Part shown: piece after piece, positions 23,669 through 26,993 of the stretch | Position numbering within the stretch: the first letter of the stretch is position 1 | Layout of the letters: every line of letters starts with the position of its first letter | Source of the DNA: an uncultured bacterium | Lineage (GTDB): Bacteria; Actinomycetota; Coriobacteriia; Coriobacteriales; Coriobacteriaceae | Assembly: GCA_905215505.1 (NCBI GenBank) | Contig: CAJMPU010000025.1 | Location: forward strand, 1-26,993 | Direction: 5' to 3' | Length of the DNA stretch: 26,993 bases | Made by a program: the position numbers and the translations under genes | Notes under the pieces: generated by a model | Database searches by the model: none | Told to the model about the DNA's origin: nothing | The model's input: only the letters and a program-made list of their open reading frames with translations

Positions 23669-24741
23669 AACTGGTTCAGGAAGCGCATATCGCCCGTCAT
23701 GAGCGTTCTGAGGTCCGGCAGGTCGTAGCGCAGGGCCGCGACGCGCTCGGCACCAATACCAAAGGCGAAGCCGGTGTACTTCTCGGGATCGATGCCGCAG
23801 TTGATCAGGACGTTGGGGTCGACCATGCCGCAGCCCAGGATCTCGATCCAGCCGCTGTGCTTGCAGAAGTTGCAGCCCTTGCCGCCGCACACGTGGCAGC
23901 TCACGTCCACCTCGCAGCTGGGCTCGGTGAAGGGGAAGAAGTGCGGGCGATAGCGCGTCTTGCGGTCCTCGCCAAACATGCACTTAACAAAGTAGTCGAG
24001 CGTGCCCTTAAGGTCGCCAAAGGTAATGCCCTCGTCGACGACCAGACCCTCGATCTGGTTGAACTGCGGAAGGTGGCAGGCATCGGCCGTGTCGGGACGG
24101 TAGACGGTGCCCGGGCAAATCATGTAGATGGGCGGCTTTTGCGACTCCATGGTGTGGATCTGCACGCCCGAGGTCTGGGTGCGCAGCAGCACGTCGGACT
24201 CGCCGTGGGCGTGGGCCTCGGGGTGCGCGACGCTGCCGGGGTTATTGTCGACCACGTAGAAGGTATCGCGGGCCGAGCGGCTCGGGTGATCCATGGGGGC
24301 GTTGAGCGCGGTGAAGTTGTAGTAGGAGGTGTCGACCATGGGACCGGACTCGACGGTGTAGCCGATGCCGCAGAAGATGTCCTCGGCCTCCTCGATGATC
24401 TGCTTGATCAGGTGCTGGCGGCCGATCTGCGGACGGATGCCCGGCAGCGTGATGTCGACGGCGTCGTGCTCGAGTGCGCGCTTGAGGGCGGCGGCCTTCA
24501 TCTCGGTGTTGCGCTCGTCGAGCATGCCCTCGATCAGCTGGCGCATCTCGTTGGCGCGCTTGCCCATCACGGGACGATCCTCGGGGGCGAGCTTGCCCAT
24601 CATGCGCATTAGGCCGGTGATGCGGCCCTTGCGGCCGAGCAGCTCAACGCGCGCAGCCTCGAGCTTGGCTGCGTCGTCGGCGCCTGCGACGAGCTCCTTG
24701 GCCTCTTCCTCGAGTTTGACCAGATCATCAATCAGACTCAT
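23665..24741 (-). CDS. pheS: Phenylalanyl-tRNA synthetase alpha subunit
   Basis: This protein of about 358 residues has an N-terminal coiled coil (about 1-90), then a class II catalytic core: motif 2 region GTVYRPDTADACHLPQF, the FFPFTEPSCEVDV segment and motif 3 GIGAERVAALRY. A four-Cys insert (CHVCGGKGCNFC) between FFPFTEP and LGCGMV is like the zinc-ribbon-type insert of other Gram-positive PheS proteins. The C-terminus DMRFLNQF is typical. ATG 24741 is chosen by homology to the family N-terminus and an AAAGGGAAG site; the frame extends upstream through the T-box leader but is not coding. It aminoacylates tRNA-Phe with PheT. Confidence 0.95.
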   Translation of the reverse strand: MSLIDDLVKLEEEAKELVAGADDAAKLEAARVELLGRKGRITGLMRMMGKLAPEDRPVMGKRANEMRQLIEGMLDERNTEMKAAALKRALEHDAVDITLPGIRPQIGRQHLIKQIIEEAEDIFCGIGYTVESGPMVDTSYYNFTALNAPMDHPSRSARDTFYVVDNNPGSVAHPEAHAHGESDVLLRTQTSGVQIHTMESQKPPIYMICPGTVYRPDTADACHLPQFNQIEGLVVDEGITFGDLKGTLDYFVKCMFGEDRKTRYRPHFFPFTEPSCEVDVSCHVCGGKGCNFCKHSGWIEILGCGMVDPNVLINCGIDPEKYTGFAFGIGAERVAALRYDLPDLRTLMTGDMRFLNQF

Positions 24742-24827
24742 GTCTTCCCTTTCGTCTCTCGCGCTCTCCGTTTGCCGAGGCGGCTGCCGCCGTCTGACGT
24801 TGCGAAAACGCGGCCCGGTTCGGTAAT

Positions 24828-24869
24828 AAAAAAACCGTCCTCGGGCATGTGCATTGCCCAAGGACGGTT
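24828..24869 (-). terminator. T-box-controlled terminator of the pheS leader
   Basis: On the minus strand ACCGTCC-T-TGGGCA pairs with TGCCCG-A-GGACGGT, followed by seven T. Its 5' arm overlaps the end of the T-box antiterminator region, allowing mutually exclusive folds. It ends about 87 bases before the pheS start. Confidence 0.9.
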
Positions 24870-25110
24870 GAATTCCGCGGTACCACCTTGTTTGACCCGG
24901 CGGATGTCTGGCCCGCCGCGCCCACTCTGCGCCCCTTATCGCGAGGCTCACGGCTTCCCTACTGGGGCTTCGCCGCCGCTGGCCGCGCGCCCGTTGAGGT
25001 TGCTGCTCGGGAGCGAACGCTTGGCCCTTGCCACCGCAGGAAGGCTTGCAGCCCATGACCTTCCCTCTCTTGCCGGCGACGCGGCGGGCAAAACCCTCTC
25101 CGTCAACGCA
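24828..25110 (-). promoter_or_regulatory. T-box riboswitch controlling pheST
   Basis: The minus-strand leader of pheS contains the T-box core GGTGGTACCGCGGAATTC (24871-24888), then an intrinsic terminator. The upstream part (24900-25100) is highly structured, with AGAGAG (a Stem I kink-turn-like start) and a GGAAGG/CCTTCC hairpin. Uncharged tRNA-Phe should bind, with its acceptor end at the T-box bulge, and favour the antiterminator. A TTC triplet at 25015-25017 is a possible Phe specifier, but I cannot place the specifier loop with certainty. The 5' limit is approximate and I see no clear promoter. Confidence 0.88.
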
Positions 25111-25246
25111 TTGGGCTATAGGATAACACATTCTGCGAGTATATCGCCGCGTTCCGCTTTGTTCGCACTGGGTACAAGGCAAGTAGCTGTGCAAACTGGC
25201 CGCGCCGCCGCATGCGACGGGCGACCTGCGAGATCAAGGATATGGT

Positions 25247-26821
25247 ATGGGAAAGAACAAGGATAAGATGGCCAAGCCCGCAGCGGACAAGACGCCCAAA
25301 GGCATGAAGGTCGATAAGGCCGTCAAGAAATTCCGCAAGCTCGAAGGCAAACTGTGGACCCGCGAGTACCTGCTCAAGATTGCCGAGTTCGATGGCGCGA
25401 CGATTGCCCCCGCCAACGGCGCCGCGGCCCGCGCCGATGCTATGGGCACCCTTGCCGGCGAACATCATAAACTCCTGACCAGCGAAAAGTCCGTTGAACT
25501 CGTGCGCTCTCTCGCGCGTGAGACGGTCGCGGGCGGAAAGATCGACGACCCGCAGCTGCTCGACGAGATTCGCGTACTCGGCCGCGACCAACGCGAGGCA
25601 AGCGCCATCCCCACCGAGGAGGCCGAGGCTTGGACCAGGCTCACCTGCGAGGCCGACGCCGTGTGGCACAAGGCGAAGACGGCCAATGACTGGGCGAGCT
25701 TTGAGCCCTATGTGGATAGAATCGTCGCCCAGCTCAAGCATCAGGCCGAGCTCATGGACCCCAAGCGCGACCCATACGACGTGTGGCTCGACCAGTATGA
25801 GCGCGGCCTTTCCACCGAGAGCTTCGACGCGTTTTGTGACGAGGTCAAAGCCACCGTCGTGCCGCTCGTTCACGCCATCGGCGAGCGCGGACAGCAGCCT
25901 ACTGCCGACTTTTTGCACGCGCATGTGCCCGAGGCCGCCCAGCGAGCCATAAGCTTCGACCTGATGAAGCTCGTCGGCCTTAACCTAGACGACACCACGC
26001 TCGCCTTTACCGAACATCCGTTTAGCGAGGGCTTCTCGGTGGGCGACGCGCGCATCGCCACGCACATCTACGAGGACGACTGCATCTCCAACGTCTACAG
26101 CATCATCCACGAAGCCGGTCACACCATGTACGAGCTGGGCGTGAACCCCGCCTACGCGCGCACGTGCTTGGAGGGCGGCACCTCCATGGGCATCCACGAG
26201 AGCCAGAGCCGCTTCTTTGAGAATACCGTTGGCCGCAGCCGTGCTTTTATGGGACCGCTGCTGCAGGTACTGCGCCGTCACGCGCCCGAGGTCTACGGCG
26301 ACGTCGACGAGGACACGCTCTACCGCGCCGTGAACATCGCGCAGCCGTCGTTGATCCGCACCGAGGCCGACGAGCTCACCTATCCGCTGCATATTATGGT
26401 GCGCTACCAGATCGAGCGCATGCTGTTTGCCGGCGAGGCCACGGCCAAGGACATCCCCGCGCTTTGGAACCGCTTTATGAACGAGTACCTGGGCATTCCC
26501 GTTCCCGACGACACGCACGGCTGCCTGCAGGATACGCACTGGAGCGGCGGCTCGTTTGGCTACTTCCCCACGTATGCACTGGGTAGCGCCTACGACGCCA
26601 TGTTTGTGCCGGCCATGTGCCGCGACGGTGTCGACCTTAACGGCGCCTGTGCGAGCGGCGACCTGGCGCCCGTCCGCGCCTGGCTCGGCGGGCACATTTG
26701 GCAGTGGGGCCGCGCCAAGGACGCGCCGGAGCTCATCAAGGGCGCGTGCGGCATGGCCTTTGACGCCCGCTACTACTGCAGCTACCTGCAGGACAAGTTC
26801 ACCACGCTCTACGAGCTGTAA
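25247..26821 (+). CDS. M32 family (Taq-type) metallocarboxypeptidase
   Basis: This 524-residue protein has a Lys-rich N-terminus of about 30 residues and a largely helical M32 fold. The zinc motif is HEAGH (288-292), with a downstream ligand region HESQSRFFEN (317-326) and the conserved YPLHIMVRYQIE and GCLQDTHWSGGSFGYFPTY segments. M32 enzymes remove C-terminal residues from peptides with broad specificity and act in the cytosol. The ATG has AAGGA six bases before it. It is transcribed divergently from the pheST leader and has its own terminator. Length is typical for the family. Confidence 0.94.
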   Translation: MGKNKDKMAKPAADKTPKGMKVDKAVKKFRKLEGKLWTREYLLKIAEFDGATIAPANGAAARADAMGTLAGEHHKLLTSEKSVELVRSLARETVAGGKIDDPQLLDEIRVLGRDQREASAIPTEEAEAWTRLTCEADAVWHKAKTANDWASFEPYVDRIVAQLKHQAELMDPKRDPYDVWLDQYERGLSTESFDAFCDEVKATVVPLVHAIGERGQQPTADFLHAHVPEAAQRAISFDLMKLVGLNLDDTTLAFTEHPFSEGFSVGDARIATHIYEDDCISNVYSIIHEAGHTMYELGVNPAYARTCLEGGTSMGIHESQSRFFENTVGRSRAFMGPLLQVLRRHAPEVYGDVDEDTLYRAVNIAQPSLIRTEADELTYPLHIMVRYQIERMLFAGEATAKDIPALWNRFMNEYLGIPVPDDTHGCLQDTHWSGGSFGYFPTYALGSAYDAMFVPAMCRDGVDLNGACASGDLAPVRAWLGGHIWQWGRAKDAPELIKGACGMAFDARYYCSYLQDKFTTLYEL

Positions 26822-26845
26822 AGCTTAAGCAACACACCAACACAG

Positions 26846-26882
26846 GGGGCGCCGCAGGATCTATCCCGCGGCGCCCCTTTTT
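26846..26882 (+). terminator. Terminator of the M32 carboxypeptidase gene
   Basis: GGGGCGCCGC pairs perfectly with GCGGCGCCCC around a 12-base loop, followed by five T. It starts 24 bases after the stop codon. Confidence 0.93.
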
Positions 26883-26889
26883 CACCTAG

Positions 26890-26939
26890 TCATTGGGGAC
26901 GTTCTTTAATGACTGGTCGTTTAAGAACGTCCCCAATGA
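26890..26939. repeat. Palindromic REP/MITE-like repeat
   Basis: TCATTGGGGACGTTCTT (26890-26906) and its exact reverse complement (26923-26939) are 17-bp arms around 16 bases. The arm core GGGGACGTTCTT resembles ends associated with IS200/REP-type transposases, so a non-autonomous mobile repeat is likely. Next to it, no transposase gene is seen within the window. Confidence 0.6.
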
Positions 26940-26944
26940 ATCAG

Positions 26945-26967
26945 AACCACCCTTAAAAAGGGTGGTT
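26945..26967. other. Short hairpin at the window's right end
   Basis: AACCACCCTT pairs with AAGGGTGGTT around AAA. The following bases are only moderately T-rich on the plus strand. It may terminate a gene that lies beyond the window, or belong to the neighbouring repeat. Confidence 0.4.
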
Positions 26968-26993
26968 TGCTCTTAGGGTATAACCCACGGGCC

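Overview
The window is high-GC bacterial DNA with tight, overlapping operons. Its gene families (a Gram-positive Tad/Flp pilus locus with a split TadB/TadC, a T-box in front of pheST, a CbiMQO-type metal importer) point to an actinobacterium. A gut Coriobacteriia member of the Collinsella type is my best guess. This is inference from gene style; no marker gene in the window settles it.

Left edge (1-1020): a minus-strand tRNA-Phe with promoter and terminator. Its 3' end plus terminator is duplicated as a 55-bp direct repeat around a hairpin-rich 130-bp insert. Next comes a two-gene toxin-antitoxin-like cassette. Its upstream (toxin-position) gene carries an apparent one-base deletion in a G-run, and a palindrome lies upstream as a candidate operator.

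Region 1039-10629 is one minus-strand Tad pilus operon, transcribed cpaB > tadZ > tadA > tadB > tadC > flp > membrane protein > three TadE/TadG-type genes plus a small pilin-like gene > DUF192 gene. Nearly every junction overlaps (ATGA, TAATG, GTGA or about 25-35 bp), so expression is probably coupled. No prepilin peptidase (TadV/CpaA) lies in the window. A cluster of GCTGAC half-sites lies upstream of the operon.

Region 10829-16946: rsgA (ribosome-assembly GTPase) and a P2-type calcium-like P-ATPase on the minus strand, the ATPase with a leader hairpin that would hide its ribosome-binding site. The pyruvate kinase gene follows on the plus strand with a strong terminator.

Region 17083-20812: a zinc-dependent phospholipase C-like protein, then a minus-strand cbiM-cbiQ-cbiO ECF importer. 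Upstream of cbiM is a promoter followed by an inverted repeat GTGTTA-N16-TAACAC. The geometry is that of a NikR operator, so nickel is the likely substrate.

Region 21049-25110: pheS-pheT (phenylalanyl-tRNA synthetase) behind a T-box leader. Divergently, a M32 carboxypeptidase (25247-26821) ends at a strong terminator, followed by a long palindromic repeat.

The least explained signals are large stop-codon-adjacent hairpin elements. Two of them (12190-12286 after the P-ATPase gene and 20942-21036 after pheT) have different stems but the same internal-loop sequences, the pattern expected of a conserved structured RNA. A third, unrelated one follows pheS.
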